In this document: positions 53,057 to 60,954 of the stretch, piece after piece
How the letters are laid out: each line of letters starts with the position of its first letter
How positions within the stretch are numbered: the stretch's first letter is position 1
Assembly: GCF_900108315.1 (NCBI RefSeq)
Contig: NZ_FNVB01000008.1
Span: 361,547-425,546 of the forward strand
Direction: 5' to 3'
Source: Saccharopolyspora kobensis
GTDB taxonomy: Bacteria; Actinomycetota; Actinomycetes; Mycobacteriales; Pseudonocardiaceae
Length of the DNA stretch: 64,000 nucleotides
Made by a program: the position numbers and the translations under genes
The notes under the pieces: model-generated
Told to the model about the DNA's origin: nothing
Seen by the model: only the letters and a program-made list of their open reading frames with translations
Databases searched by the model: none

Positions 53057-53830
53057 TCAGGTGCGGCCTGGGACGGTGCGGGCGACGATCATCCGCTGGA
53101 GCTTCTGCGGGACCAGGCGGCCGATGGCGACCAGCGCCTTGTACTGCGCGCCCGGCACCGAGACGTCCTTGCCGCTGCGGAGGTCGGCCAGCGCTTCGTG
53201 CACCACCTGGTCGGCCTGCAGCCAGAACGCCTTGGGCAGCCGGCCCATCTCCAGCCCGGCGCGCTGGTGGAACTCGGTCTGGGTGAAGCCCGGGCACAGC
53301 GCCATGACCCGCACGCCGGTGCCGGTCAGCGAGACCGACAGGCCCTGCGAGAAGGCGGTCACGTACGCCTTGGTCGCGCCGTAGGTCGAACCCGCCACCG
53401 GGAAGAACCCCGCCACGCTCGACACGTTGATCACGTCGCCGCGGCCGCGCTCGCACATGCCCGGCACCGCGGCGTGCGTCAGCGCGAGCACCGCGCCCGC
53501 GTTGACGTCCAGCTGCCGCTGCAGCTCGGCGGTCGAGGTCTCCGCGAAGCTGCCCGCCGTGCCGAACCCGGCGTTGTTGACCAGCACGTCCACCGGCCGC
53601 TCGGCGTCGGCGAGGCGCTGCTCGACCTTCGCGCGCTGGTCGGCGTCGGCCAGGTCGGCCGGGAGCACCTCCGCGCGCACCCCGTGCCGGGACTGCAACC
53701 GGTCGGCGAGTTCGGCGAGCCGATCGGCGTCGCGGGCGACCAGGACCATGTCGTGGCCTTCGGCGGCGAGTCGGCGGGCGAAGGCGCGCCCGATCCCCGC
53801 GGTGGCTCCGGTGACGAGTGCGGTAGGCAT
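53057..53830 (-). CDS. Short-chain dehydrogenase/reductase
   Basis: A 257-aa classical SDR: cofactor motif [10 protein letters not shown] at residue 8, [10 protein letters not shown] near 87, catalytic Ser in NVSSVAGFF and Tyr-Lys in STYGATKAY near 152-156. It uses NAD(P)H on an unknown carbonyl or alcohol substrate; the C-terminal [14 protein letters not shown] resembles acyl or lipid-active actinobacterial SDRs, only weakly. ATG 53830 has no strong ribosome site. Its 3' side is repeat A4. Confidence 0.9.
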   Translation of the reverse strand: MPTALVTGATAGIGRAFARRLAAEGHDMVLVARDADRLAELADRLQSRHGVRAEVLPADLADADQRAKVEQRLADAERPVDVLVNNAGFGTAGSFAETSTAELQRQLDVNAGAVLALTHAAVPGMCERGRGDVINVSSVAGFFPVAGSTYGATKAYVTAFSQGLSVSLTGTGVRVMALCPGFTQTEFHQRAGLEMGRLPKAFWLQADQVVHEALADLRSGKDVSVPGAQYKALVAIGRLVPQKLQRMIVARTVPGRT

Positions 53831-53864
53831 GCGCCCGAACTTACCGTGCGACCCGCGCCGTCCT

Positions 53865-53926
53865 CCGTGAGTGGTTTGGGGTGCTATGACGCCCCGAAAC
53901 GCGCACGGCCCACCACCTGCCGAAAC
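53865..53926. repeat. Family E hairpin copy 2 (CTATGA loop)
   Basis: CCGTGAGTGGTTTGGGGTG and CGCCCCGAAACGCGCACGG flank a CTATGA loop identical to copy 1 at 37437. Some stem positions are mismatched or G-T. The shared flank CCACCTGCCGAAAC follows. It lies next to the 3' end of the minus-strand gene at 53935. Confidence 0.78.
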
Positions 53927-53934
53927 AGCGGCGG

Positions 53935-54639
53935 TCAGCGAGTGGAGTGCTCCGTGGAGGTGGACTCGGCTTCCGCGGCGGTCTCCTGCTCGTTCGGGTC
54001 GGTGTCGAACGGGTCGACCAGGTCGGCGAGGTCGCCGAGGTCGCGGAGCAGGCGCTCCAGGCGGGCCGGGTCGGCGTGGCCCGGCTCCAGGGCGGCCAGC
54101 ACCCAGTCGTCCTCCAGCCACACCACGGTGACGTCGGAGCCGATCTCCTCGGTGGCGTCGACCAGGTCCGGGGTCACCAGCGGCCGGGCCGCGGCCACCT
54201 CGGTGACGAAGGCGTAGCGGGAGCCGACCGGTCCGAGCAGGTCCAGCTCGGAGTCCTGGGGCACCGGCACGTCGGGCAGCCACAGCTCGATGGTGGCGGG
54301 GACCGACCGGCGGCAGCGGATGCCCGCCAGCACGGTCGCCGTCCGGCCGTTGACGGTCAGGTCCATCACGTAGACCTGGCGGCGGCCGTCGGCGGTGAAG
54401 GTCGATCCGGCGACCACGTCGGTGGCCGTCGGGCTGCCGTACTGGGCGAGCGCACCGCGCTCCCAGCGGGTCGGCAGGACTTGGTCGGCCTCGGCGAACT
54501 GCCAACCGCGCAGCGCGGCCCAGCGCCGCCGCTCCCGGTTGTTCGAGACGCGCTGCGACCGGTCAGCGATCAGCAGCGCCACGCCCGCGCCGATGGCGAG
54601 GACGGCGACGACGAACCAGAGCCACGCAGGTATGCCCAC
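53935..54639 (-). CDS. Membrane-anchored protein of unknown function
   Basis: A 234-aa protein from GTG 54639. One N-terminal membrane helix ([21 protein letters not shown]) is followed by a basic stretch ([13 protein letters not shown]) and a soluble domain with repeated beta character ([49 protein letters not shown]). The C-terminus is acidic ([15 protein letters not shown]). It resembles actinomycete proteins without assigned function. No catalytic motif was seen. Confidence 0.7.
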   Translation of the reverse strand: MGIPAWLWFVVAVLAIGAGVALLIADRSQRVSNNRERRRWAALRGWQFAEADQVLPTRWERGALAQYGSPTATDVVAGSTFTADGRRQVYVMDLTVNGRTATVLAGIRCRRSVPATIELWLPDVPVPQDSELDLLGPVGSRYAFVTEVAAARPLVTPDLVDATEEIGSDVTVVWLEDDWVLAALEPGHADPARLERLLRDLGDLADLVDPFDTDPNEQETAAEAESTSTEHSTR

Positions 54640-54730
54640 ACTGCGCAGGGTAGTCCGATCACCGGCGAAGACGAAGATCACCTGGAGATCCACCGCCGAA
54701 CCACCCCATCGGCCGATCCTGACCTGCGGA

Positions 54731-54763
54731 AACGCCCGGCCGCCCCCGGGTCGGCCGGGCGTT
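54731..54763 (-). terminator. Terminator of the serine protease gene
   Basis: The 12-bp stem AACGCCCGGCCG/CGGCCGGGCGTT with a 9-base loop lies 8 bases after the protease stop on the minus strand, followed by TTT. Confidence 0.78.
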
Positions 54764-54770
54764 GCGCGGG

Positions 54771-55544
54771 TCAGGATCCGAGCTGCTGCCCGATCCAGTC
54801 CCGGACCGCGACCGGGTCGGCGAAGATGTCGGGCTCGTCACCGCAGATCTGCTCCGGTTCGGCGCCGCCGAACCGGCTGGTGATGCCGATCTGCTCCCAG
54901 CGCCCCGCCGAGTTGCGGATCAACGCCGGACCGCCGGAGTCGCCGTTGCACACCGACGCATCGCCGATCCCGCGCACGCAGGTGTCGACGCTGCCGTCGG
55001 TGTCGTGGCACTCCGTATCGGCGCCCACCTCCGAGTCGAACTGCTTCAGCCGGTGCGGGAAGACCGGCGTCGTGCCGCAGTCGAACTCGCTGCACTCACG
55101 ACCCCAGCCGATCACCCGGACGTCCTTGCCCGGCGGCTGCGCGGACTCCGCGATCGCCACGGTGGGCAGGTCGACGGGCCGGTCCAGCTTCAGCAGCGCG
55201 AAGTCGTACTGCGCCAGGAACTCCTTGCGGTGGTCCGGGTGCACGACCTTCTCCGCGATCCCGCGCTCCTCACCGCCCGCGGTGCGGTCCGGGCTGCCGA
55301 TGCGGGTGGTCAGCTGGCCCGCTTCGAAGGAGTCGACGCAGTGCGCGGCGGTCAGCAGCCACTCCTCGTCGATCAGCGTCGCCCCGCAGTGGAATCGGGG
55401 CTCGCCCGGGATCTGCAACGACGCCATGAACGGGTAGGCCTCGTCGGCGGGGCCACCACCGACGACGGCACCCGCGGTTCCGGCGGTCGAAGCCCCGACC
55501 AGCGCCGCGCCGAAGGCGGCGACCAGCAACGTGCGAATTCGCAT
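54771..55544 (-). CDS. Secreted trypsin-like serine protease
   Basis: A 257-aa protein, ATG 55544 with AGGAAGAGGA upstream. Signal peptide to about residue 26 (AFGAALVGASTAGTAGA), then VVGGGPADEAYPFMAS, the mature N-terminus of a chymotrypsin-fold protease. The catalytic triad is complete: His in LLTAAHCVD (about 70), Asp in QYDFALLKLDR (about 115) and Ser in CNGDSGGPAL (about 210). Seven or so cysteines suggest disulfides. Broad extracellular proteolysis is expected; specificity-pocket residues were not assigned. Confidence 0.94.
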   Translation of the reverse strand: MRIRTLLVAAFGAALVGASTAGTAGAVVGGGPADEAYPFMASLQIPGEPRFHCGATLIDEEWLLTAAHCVDSFEAGQLTTRIGSPDRTAGGEERGIAEKVVHPDHRKEFLAQYDFALLKLDRPVDLPTVAIAESAQPPGKDVRVIGWGRECSEFDCGTTPVFPHRLKQFDSEVGADTECHDTDGSVDTCVRGIGDASVCNGDSGGPALIRNSAGRWEQIGITSRFGGAEPEQICGDEPDIFADPVAVRDWIGQQLGS

Positions 55545-55561
55545 TCCTCTTCCTCTCTCCA

Positions 55562-56491
55562 TCACAGCGTTTTGCGGCGCAGCAGCCAGTACGCCAGCGC
55601 GATGCAGCCGGCGGTCAGCCACAGGTAGATCCCGGTCTCGATGAGCTGGAACGTCCAGAACCGGTCGGCGGGCTGGTAGCTCGCGTACTCGGTGAACCCG
55701 GCCCGGCCGAGCTGCTCGAGCTGCGCGGAACCGAAACCGCTGGAGACGTCCAGACCGGCCTGCCGCGATGCTTCCCAGATGTCGTAGGTGGCCCCGGCCC
55801 GGTCCCGGAAGTAGAACTCGACGAGCCACCCCTTCTGGCCATCGGCGGTGTACGCGTCGAACGGGATGCTCAGCGGTGCCTGGTAGGCGGCCCGGATCCA
55901 GATCACGATCGGCAGGAACACCGCGAGGAAGCCGCCGAGCGCGAGCGCCATGCTCACCAGCAGCTTCCGGGTCAGCGCTCCGGCCACGATCCCCAGCGCG
56001 AAGCCGAACAGGCACATCGCGGGGAACACCGGCAGCGCCTGGTTGAACGCGTCGAACCAGCCCTGGTCGGGCACGGCCGGGACGAACAACCACATGTACG
56101 CACCCGAGAAGGCGGTGCTGAGCAGCACGATCACGGCGCCGAGCAGGAACACCTTGCTCTTGAGCCAGTGGCCGCGGGTGATCCCCTGCGTCCACGTGTA
56201 GCGGAATGTCCGCTGCTCGGTCTCGCGCGAGAGCATCGGCGCGCCCAGGAAGACCCCGAGCAGCGCGGGCAGCAGCGGCAGCAGGGTCTGTTCGAGGTCG
56301 CGCAGCCGCATGAGCGACGACTGCCACTCGCCGCAGTCGAAACGCAGCCCGATGCAGTCGGACAACGCCGACGGTGCCAGCGAACCCCGCGTTCCGCTGC
56401 CGATCAGCAAGAACCACGCGGCGAGGCCGAGGAACACCGCGGCGGTGGACAGGACGGCAACCCGGTGTTGCCGCCAGGTCAACCAGAACAT
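55562..56491 (-). CDS. ABC-2-type permease (first of two related)
   Basis: A 309-aa protein from ATG 56491 with AAGGAG upstream. MFWLTWRQHRVAVLSTAAVFLGLAAWFLL starts it, and about six membrane segments follow. TFRYTWTQGITRGHWLKSKVFLLG, SYQPADRFWTFQLIETGIYL and a C-terminal RRKTL are shared with the permease at 56585-57391, so these are paralogues. It is the distal member of the GntR-ATPase-permease-permease cluster; 93 bases separate the two permease genes. Substrate unknown. Confidence 0.85.
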   Translation of the reverse strand: MFWLTWRQHRVAVLSTAAVFLGLAAWFLLIGSGTRGSLAPSALSDCIGLRFDCGEWQSSLMRLRDLEQTLLPLLPALLGVFLGAPMLSRETEQRTFRYTWTQGITRGHWLKSKVFLLGAVIVLLSTAFSGAYMWLFVPAVPDQGWFDAFNQALPVFPAMCLFGFALGIVAGALTRKLLVSMALALGGFLAVFLPIVIWIRAAYQAPLSIPFDAYTADGQKGWLVEFYFRDRAGATYDIWEASRQAGLDVSSGFGSAQLEQLGRAGFTEYASYQPADRFWTFQLIETGIYLWLTAGCIALAYWLLRRKTL

Positions 56492-56584
56492 GCGCAACTC
56501 CTTGTAAGAGTTCTCCGGGCAGCATTCGTCGGGACGCGTTTTCCGCGCCCTGGTAAGGGTTTTCGATTGCGCCCGGAACGGGGT

Positions 56585-57391
56585 TCAGCTGAGCTTGCGG
56601 CTCAGCCACCAGAAGGTCAGCGCCAGCAGGGCCGCGGTCAGCGCCAGGTAGCAGCCGGCTTCGACGAACTGGAACGTCCAGAACCGGTCGGCCGGGTGGT
56701 AGCTGATTTCCGTCAGGTCACCGCGGACGCTGCTGCCGAGGTAGTAGGAACGGGCGAGCTCCTCCGGGGAGCCACCGCCGAGGGTCGGCTGGGAGACGAC
56801 CACGGGCGTGCTGTAGTTCGGCCGCAGCACCGCGGCGAACAGGATGAACACCGCGCCGGCCGCGACCAGCGTGATGGCCATCGCGGGCACGATCCGCTCG
56901 ACCAGCGCACCGATCGCCATCCCCAGGGCGAAGGTGAACAGGCAGGTCGCCGGGAACACCAGGATCGACTGGTTGAACAGCTGGAACCAGCCCCGCTCCG
57001 GGGCCATCGGCGCGAACCAGGACATGTGCGCGGCCGAGAGCAGCGCGCTGAGCACCAGGATCGCACCGCCGACCAGGATCACCTTGCCGCGCAACCAGCG
57101 CCCCCTGGACACCCCCTGCGTCCAGGCGTAGCGGAAGGTGTGGTGTTCGAGCTCCCGCGACACCAGCGGAGCACCGGCGAACATGCCGACCAGCAGCGGC
57201 AGCGGCTGCAGATAGGTGCTCATGTCCTCGCCGAACTTGACCAGCCGCGAGAACCCGGAGGCCGCGGTGTAGACGGTGCGGGCATCGGCGTCGAGCGCCC
57301 CGGAGAACCCGTAGATCGCGGCCACACCGAGGAAGACCGCGGCGAACCCGGCCAGCCCCAGGCGGTGCTGCCGCCAAGCCAGCCAGGTCAT
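56585..57391 (-). CDS. ABC-2-type permease (second of two related)
   Basis: A 268-aa protein starting MTWLAWRQHRLGLAGFAAVFLG; its ATG overlaps the ATPase stop (ATGA). It has six or so membrane helices. Segments TFRYAWTQGVSRGRWLRGKVILVGG and YHPADRFWTFQFVEAGCYL match the downstream paralogue, but an acidic exported loop of about 40 residues differs. It pairs with the GntR-linked ATPase; the two paralogous permeases may form a heterodimer. Confidence 0.87.
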   Translation of the reverse strand: MTWLAWRQHRLGLAGFAAVFLGVAAIYGFSGALDADARTVYTAASGFSRLVKFGEDMSTYLQPLPLLVGMFAGAPLVSRELEHHTFRYAWTQGVSRGRWLRGKVILVGGAILVLSALLSAAHMSWFAPMAPERGWFQLFNQSILVFPATCLFTFALGMAIGALVERIVPAMAITLVAAGAVFILFAAVLRPNYSTPVVVSQPTLGGGSPEELARSYYLGSSVRGDLTEISYHPADRFWTFQFVEAGCYLALTAALLALTFWWLSRKLS

Positions 57392-58260
57392 GCGGCGACC
57401 TCCCGCAACCGCGTCGGAGCCGCCGCGCTCAGGTAGTGCATGACCAGCGTTTCCAGGTCGACGTGCTGGACGTCCCACGGCGAACCCGGTGCCGGGCGGT
57501 CACCGCGCACCAGCAGCGAGACCCGGTCCCCGCGGTCCTCGCGGTGCACGACCCCCGCGACGTCGGCCGCCGCGGCCGCCGGGCCGACCAGCAGGTGGTG
57601 CTGCTCCAGCAGATCGTCGATGTCGTCGGCGAGCTTGACCTGACCGCGGTCGAGCACGATCAGGTAGTCGCAGAGCCGCTCCAGCTCGGAGACCACGTGC
57701 GAGGAGAGCACGACCGTGCAGCCCGAGTCCGCCTTCGCCTCCATCAGGACGCTCATCAGCTCGCGCCGGGCAAGCGGATCGAGGCTGGCCACCGGCTCGT
57801 CGAGGATCAGCAGCTCGGGTTCCTTCGCCAGCGCCACCGCGAGCGCGACCTGCGCGCGCTGGCCACCGGAGAGCGCGCCGATCCGGCTGTCCAGCGGGAT
57901 GTTCAGCTCGGCGAGTCGGTCGAACGCGATCCGGTCGTCCCAGCGCGCGTTGAGCTTGCGGCCGGTCTTGACCATCTCGCGCACCGTGAAGTTCCGGTAC
58001 ATCGTGTGCTCCTGGTCGATGTAGGCGACCCGGTGCAGCACGGTGTTCGCCCGCACCTCGCGGCCCAGCACCTCCAGCGTTCCCTCGGTCGGCGCCAGCA
58101 GTCCGACCGCGAGGTTCATCAGCGTTGACTTCCCCGCGCCGTTCGGGCCGACCAGGCCGACCACCCGCCCCGCCGGCACCTCGATGTCGCAGCCGCGCAG
58201 CGCCCACTTCTGCCGGTAGCGCTTGCCCAGTCCGCTGGTTCGTATCGCTATGTCGTTCAA
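57388..58260 (-). CDS. ABC transporter ATP-binding protein
   Basis: A 290-aa protein. The TTG start at 58260 overlaps the GntR stop (TTGA), with GGAGG upstream. Walker A is GLVGPNGAGKSTL (about 45), signature ALSGGQRAQVALAVAL (about 143), Walker B ELLILDEPVASLDP (about 163) and switch His SSHVVSELE. This matches the ATPases of GntR/YtrA-linked exporters. The C-terminal 60 residues carry no known domain. It energises the two permeases downstream. Confidence 0.93.
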   Translation of the reverse strand: MNDIAIRTSGLGKRYRQKWALRGCDIEVPAGRVVGLVGPNGAGKSTLMNLAVGLLAPTEGTLEVLGREVRANTVLHRVAYIDQEHTMYRNFTVREMVKTGRKLNARWDDRIAFDRLAELNIPLDSRIGALSGGQRAQVALAVALAKEPELLILDEPVASLDPLARRELMSVLMEAKADSGCTVVLSSHVVSELERLCDYLIVLDRGQVKLADDIDDLLEQHHLLVGPAAAAADVAGVVHREDRGDRVSLLVRGDRPAPGSPWDVQHVDLETLVMHYLSAAAPTRLREVAA

Positions 58261-58649
58261 GTCCGTTCCTCCAGGCGAAATTCGGCCAGCACCGTCGCGA
58301 CGAGCGCCGCGATCCCGTCGGCGTCCATGCCCGCGCGGTGCGCTTCGGTCAACCACGACTCCAGGCCCGCGCGCAGCTCGGCCTGCTTCTCCGCGGGCAG
58401 TCCGGTCAGGGCCCGCTCGATGAACGTGCCCTGCCCCGGGCGGCCCTTGGCCAATCCCTTGTGCTCCAACTCGCGATAGGCCTTCAGCACCGTGTTCGGG
58501 TTGATGACCAGGTTCTTCGCGAGTTCCTTGACGGTGGGCAGCCGGTCCCCGACCTGCAGCTGCCCGAGCCGGAGGGCGTGCTCGACCTGATGCACGAGCT
58601 GCCGGTACGGCGGCACGCCCGATCCCGTGTCGACCCGGAACTCGATCAA
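58257..58649 (-). CDS. GntR-family (YtrA subfamily) regulator
   Basis: A 130-aa protein from a TTG with GGAGCGAG upstream. The N-terminal winged helix reads PPYRQLVHQVEHALRLGQLQVGDRLPTVKELAKNLVINPNTVLKAYRELEHKGL, the GntR recognition region, and the short C-terminus fits the YtrA subfamily. It is the first gene of a four-gene operon with the ATPase and two permeases, a standard self-regulated arrangement in Gram-positive bacteria, typically induced by wall-active compounds. A palindrome 24 bases upstream is its likely operator. Confidence 0.92.
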   Translation of the reverse strand: MIEFRVDTGSGVPPYRQLVHQVEHALRLGQLQVGDRLPTVKELAKNLVINPNTVLKAYRELEHKGLAKGRPGQGTFIERALTGLPAEKQAELRAGLESWLTEAHRAGMDADGIAALVATVLAEFRLEERT

Positions 58650-58672
58650 GCACTCGCTCCAATCCCTATTAA

Positions 58673-58686
58673 CCTATGACCATAGG
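58673..58686. promoter_or_regulatory. Probable GntR/YtrA operator
   Basis: CCTATGACCATAGG: 6-bp arms (CCTATG/CATAGG) around AC, in the only AT-rich stretch (AATCCCTATTAACC to ATACGACGA) before the GntR start. It overlaps plausible -10 boxes (TATCCT, TATGGT) on the minus strand. Autorepression is the typical mode for this family. Confidence 0.7.
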
Positions 58687-58746
58687 ATAACCATACGACG
58701 ATCTTTGTCGACCACAACCGGCAAAACCGTCCCTGAACAGCACGAA

Positions 58747-58768
58747 CGCCCCGGCGAGGGCCGGGGCG
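58747..58768 (-). terminator. Short hairpin after the TetR gene
   Basis: A 9-bp stem CGCCCCGGC/GCCGGGGCG with loop GAGG lies about 40 bases after the TetR stop codon on the minus strand. It is short but GC-only, and may end TetR transcription. Confidence 0.55.
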
Positions 58769-58807
58769 CGCGGGTGGGTCGAACTAGGACAGCGGCTCGA
58801 CCGAGCG

Positions 58808-59524
58808 CTACCTGATCGCCCGGTTGTCGCAGAGCGCCTGCCACTCCGCCCGGTCCGGCGGCGGGCCGGGCAGCTCCGGCCCACCGGGGCGCAGGCCTTC
58901 GAGGACCAGGCCGAGGTAGCGGGAGCGCAGCTCGGCGCGGCGCTGCTCGGTGGCGGGCAGGCGCGGGTTGAGGTGCTTGAGCAGCAGGAGGATGTCGGGC
59001 CAGTCGACGTCCTCGCGCAGCTCACCGGCCCGCTGGGCGGCCGAGACGAGTTCCTCGATCGCCTTCGGCACGCGCCGCTGGAGGCCGCGGAACTCGTCCG
59101 AGTAGACGTGCTGCGGATCCATCGGCGGCAGCACCGTGCCGATGCCCGAGCCCTCCCGCAGGCACCGCCGCATGAACCGGACCAGCGCCTCCCACGGGTC
59201 GGACTCCTCGGCGCGCGCCTGCTCGGCTTCGGCCAGCAGCAGCCGGAAACCGGCGATGCGCACCTGCTCGACGAGCTCGTGCTTGCTCGGGTAGCGGCGG
59301 TAGACGCTGGCCACACCGACGCCGGCGCGCTTGGCGACCTCGGACATCGGCGCGGCGAAGCCCTGCTCGGCGAACACGTCGCGAGCCGCCCGGATGACCC
59401 GATCGTCGTACTCGTCGTGCCTGCGCTGCCCCGCCTCCCCCTTGTCCGCCTCTCCACTATTTTCAGCGGCGGTTGCGATGGGAGTCGTGCTCGCGCTTCG
59501 CGGTTCCTCGTGGCTGGGTTGCAT
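58808..59524 (-). CDS. TetR-family regulator of the adjacent MFS transporter
   Basis: A 238-aa protein. ATG 59524 is chosen because CCAGGGGA lies 6 bases upstream; the longer frame to 59683 overlaps the operators. Residues 1-40 come largely from repeat D2. The TetR helix-turn-helix is AARDVFAEQGFAAPMSEVAKRAGVGVASVYRRYPSKHELVE (about 50-90). It is divergent from an MFS exporter gene and the gap holds a duplicated palindrome, so self- and exporter-repression is expected. The ligand is unknown. Confidence 0.92.
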   Translation of the reverse strand: MQPSHEEPRSASTTPIATAAENSGEADKGEAGQRRHDEYDDRVIRAARDVFAEQGFAAPMSEVAKRAGVGVASVYRRYPSKHELVEQVRIAGFRLLLAEAEQARAEESDPWEALVRFMRRCLREGSGIGTVLPPMDPQHVYSDEFRGLQRRVPKAIEELVSAAQRAGELREDVDWPDILLLLKHLNPRLPATEQRRAELRSRYLGLVLEGLRPGGPELPGPPPDRAEWQALCDNRAIR

Positions 59525-59555
59525 CGCAGTCCCCTGGGGTGCGGTTGAGCGGTGA
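59465..59555 (-). repeat. Family D repeat, copy D2 (in the TetR 5' coding end)
   Basis: It resembles D1 over about 90 bases. On the minus strand it contains CAACCGCACCCCAGGGGACTG, and supplies the ATG, its GGGGA ribosome site and the first residues MQPSHEEPRSASTTP of the TetR gene. Confidence 0.7.
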
Positions 59556-59594
59556 TCCGACACCAGGGTGTCGTGGGCCACAGGATACCTGCGG

Positions 59595-59650
59595 AGCGGA
59601 ATGATCCGTTCCGCTACTGGGTTGGCAGGTGCGGAATCATCCGTTCCGGT
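59595..59650. promoter_or_regulatory. Tandem TetR operators in the TetR/MFS divergent gap
   Basis: Two copies of GCGGAATNATCCGTTCCG: AGCGGAA-TGATCCG-TTCCGCT (59595-59615) and GCGGAATCATCCGTTCCG (59631-59648). Each is an inverted repeat of GCGGAA, 36 bases apart. They lie between the divergent starts, ideal for a TetR dimer on each promoter. Confidence 0.85.
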
Positions 59651-59672
59651 CATCCTAGGATGGGAAGCAACC

Positions 59673-60881
59673 ATGACCACCACGGAACTCGTCCGCCCGC
59701 GGTCGCGCAGCGGCGGCTTGTCCCGGTCCGCTTCGTTCTGGTTCGTCGGCGCGCTCTACGCCCTGTTCCTGATGGCGTCCACGGCGCCGTCCCCGATGTA
59801 CTCGATCTACCAGCAGCGCTGGGGTTTCACCACCACGGTGCTCACCGAGGTGTTCGCCGTCTACGCGGTGGCGATCCTGGCCGCGCTGCTGCTGTTCGGT
59901 TCGCTGTCCGACCACATCGGGCGACGACCGGTGCTGCTGGTCGCGCTCGTGCTGGAGATCGTCTCGATGCTGCTGCTCGCCTTCGCGCCCGCCGTCGGCT
60001 GGCTGTACGCGGGCCGGGCGCTGCAAGGCCTGGCCACCGGCGTGGCGACCAGCGCGATCAGCGGCTCGCTGCTGGACTTCCAGCGGCCGGGTTCCAACCA
60101 CGGCTCGCTGCTCAACGGGGTGGCCGCGGCGTTCGGCATGGCGCTGGGGTCGCTGCTCGCCGGTGCGCTCGTGCAGTACGTGCCCGGCCCGACGCTGACC
60201 AGCTACCTGCTGCTCGTGCTCGGCCTCGCGGTGGCGATCGCCGGCGTGCTGGCGATGCCCGAACCGGTCGCCCAGCGCAGCAAGCTGCGCGAGGTGCTTC
60301 GCCCGCAGCGGCCTGCTCTCCCGGCGGGCAAGGGCCTGGCGTTCGCGCTCATGGCCACCACGCTGCTGGCGTCCTGGATCGTCGGCGGGATGTTCATGTC
60401 CCTCGGCCCGTCGGTGGCCAAGGGCCTGGTCGAGGGCAGCCCGTACCTGATCGGCGGTGCGGCGGTCGCGGCGCTGGCCGGGTTCGGCGGGCTCTCGCAG
60501 CTGGTCCTGTCCGGTGTGGACGCTCGTCGCGCGGTGCGGATCGGCGGGCCGGTGATGGTCCTCGGCCTGGCCGGCGTGGCGACCTCGACCGTCGAGCACC
60601 AGCCGGTCGTGTTCTTCACCGCCGCAGCGGTCCTGGGCGCAGGCTGGGGCGTGATGTTCATGGGCGGCATGCGCATGCTGACCGGCCTGGCCTCGCCCGA
60701 GCACCGCGCGGGCACCTCGGCGCTGATCTACGTGGTGGCCTACCTGTCGGCCAGCGTGCCCAGCGTGGTGCTGGGCGTGGTGAGCACGTTCTTCGGCCTC
60801 ACCGCGGCAACGGTCGTCTTCGCCTCGACGGCGGCGCTGTTCGCCGCGCTCGCGGTGGTGTCCACCTACCTGCACCGGTGA
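59673..60881 (+). CDS. MFS transporter, probable drug/metabolite exporter
   Basis: A 402-aa protein from ATG 59673 with GGGAAG upstream. Twelve hydrophobic helices; the loop-2 motif SLSDHIGRRPVLL (about 80) is the MFS motif A (G-x3-D-x2-G-R-R). STAPSPMYSIYQQRWGF at the first loop is typical of actinobacterial drug:H+ antiporters. Divergent from its putative TetR repressor with two operators between. Substrate unknown. Confidence 0.92.
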   Translation: MTTTELVRPRSRSGGLSRSASFWFVGALYALFLMASTAPSPMYSIYQQRWGFTTTVLTEVFAVYAVAILAALLLFGSLSDHIGRRPVLLVALVLEIVSMLLLAFAPAVGWLYAGRALQGLATGVATSAISGSLLDFQRPGSNHGSLLNGVAAAFGMALGSLLAGALVQYVPGPTLTSYLLLVLGLAVAIAGVLAMPEPVAQRSKLREVLRPQRPALPAGKGLAFALMATTLLASWIVGGMFMSLGPSVAKGLVEGSPYLIGGAAVAALAGFGGLSQLVLSGVDARRAVRIGGPVMVLGLAGVATSTVEHQPVVFFTAAAVLGAGWGVMFMGGMRMLTGLASPEHRAGTSALIYVVAYLSASVPSVVLGVVSTFFGLTAATVVFASTAALFAALAVVSTYLHR

Positions 60882-60885
60882 TCGC

Positions 60886-60916
60886 TTGACTTCGACCTAG
60901 CTCGAAGGCGGAGGCT
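60886..60916 (+). promoter_or_regulatory. MerR-type promoter before the quinone oxidoreductase gene
   Basis: -35 TTGACT and -10-like GAGGCT are separated by 19 bases, and the spacer holds the inverted repeat CTTCGA-CCTAGC-TCGAAG (60890-60907). Over-long spacers with a central dyad are the hallmark of promoters twisted by MerR-family activators. No MerR gene is nearby. Confidence 0.6.
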
Positions 60917-60954
60917 CTGGTCGTCCGCGTCGGCGGGCGGAGGGAGCGAAGGAC

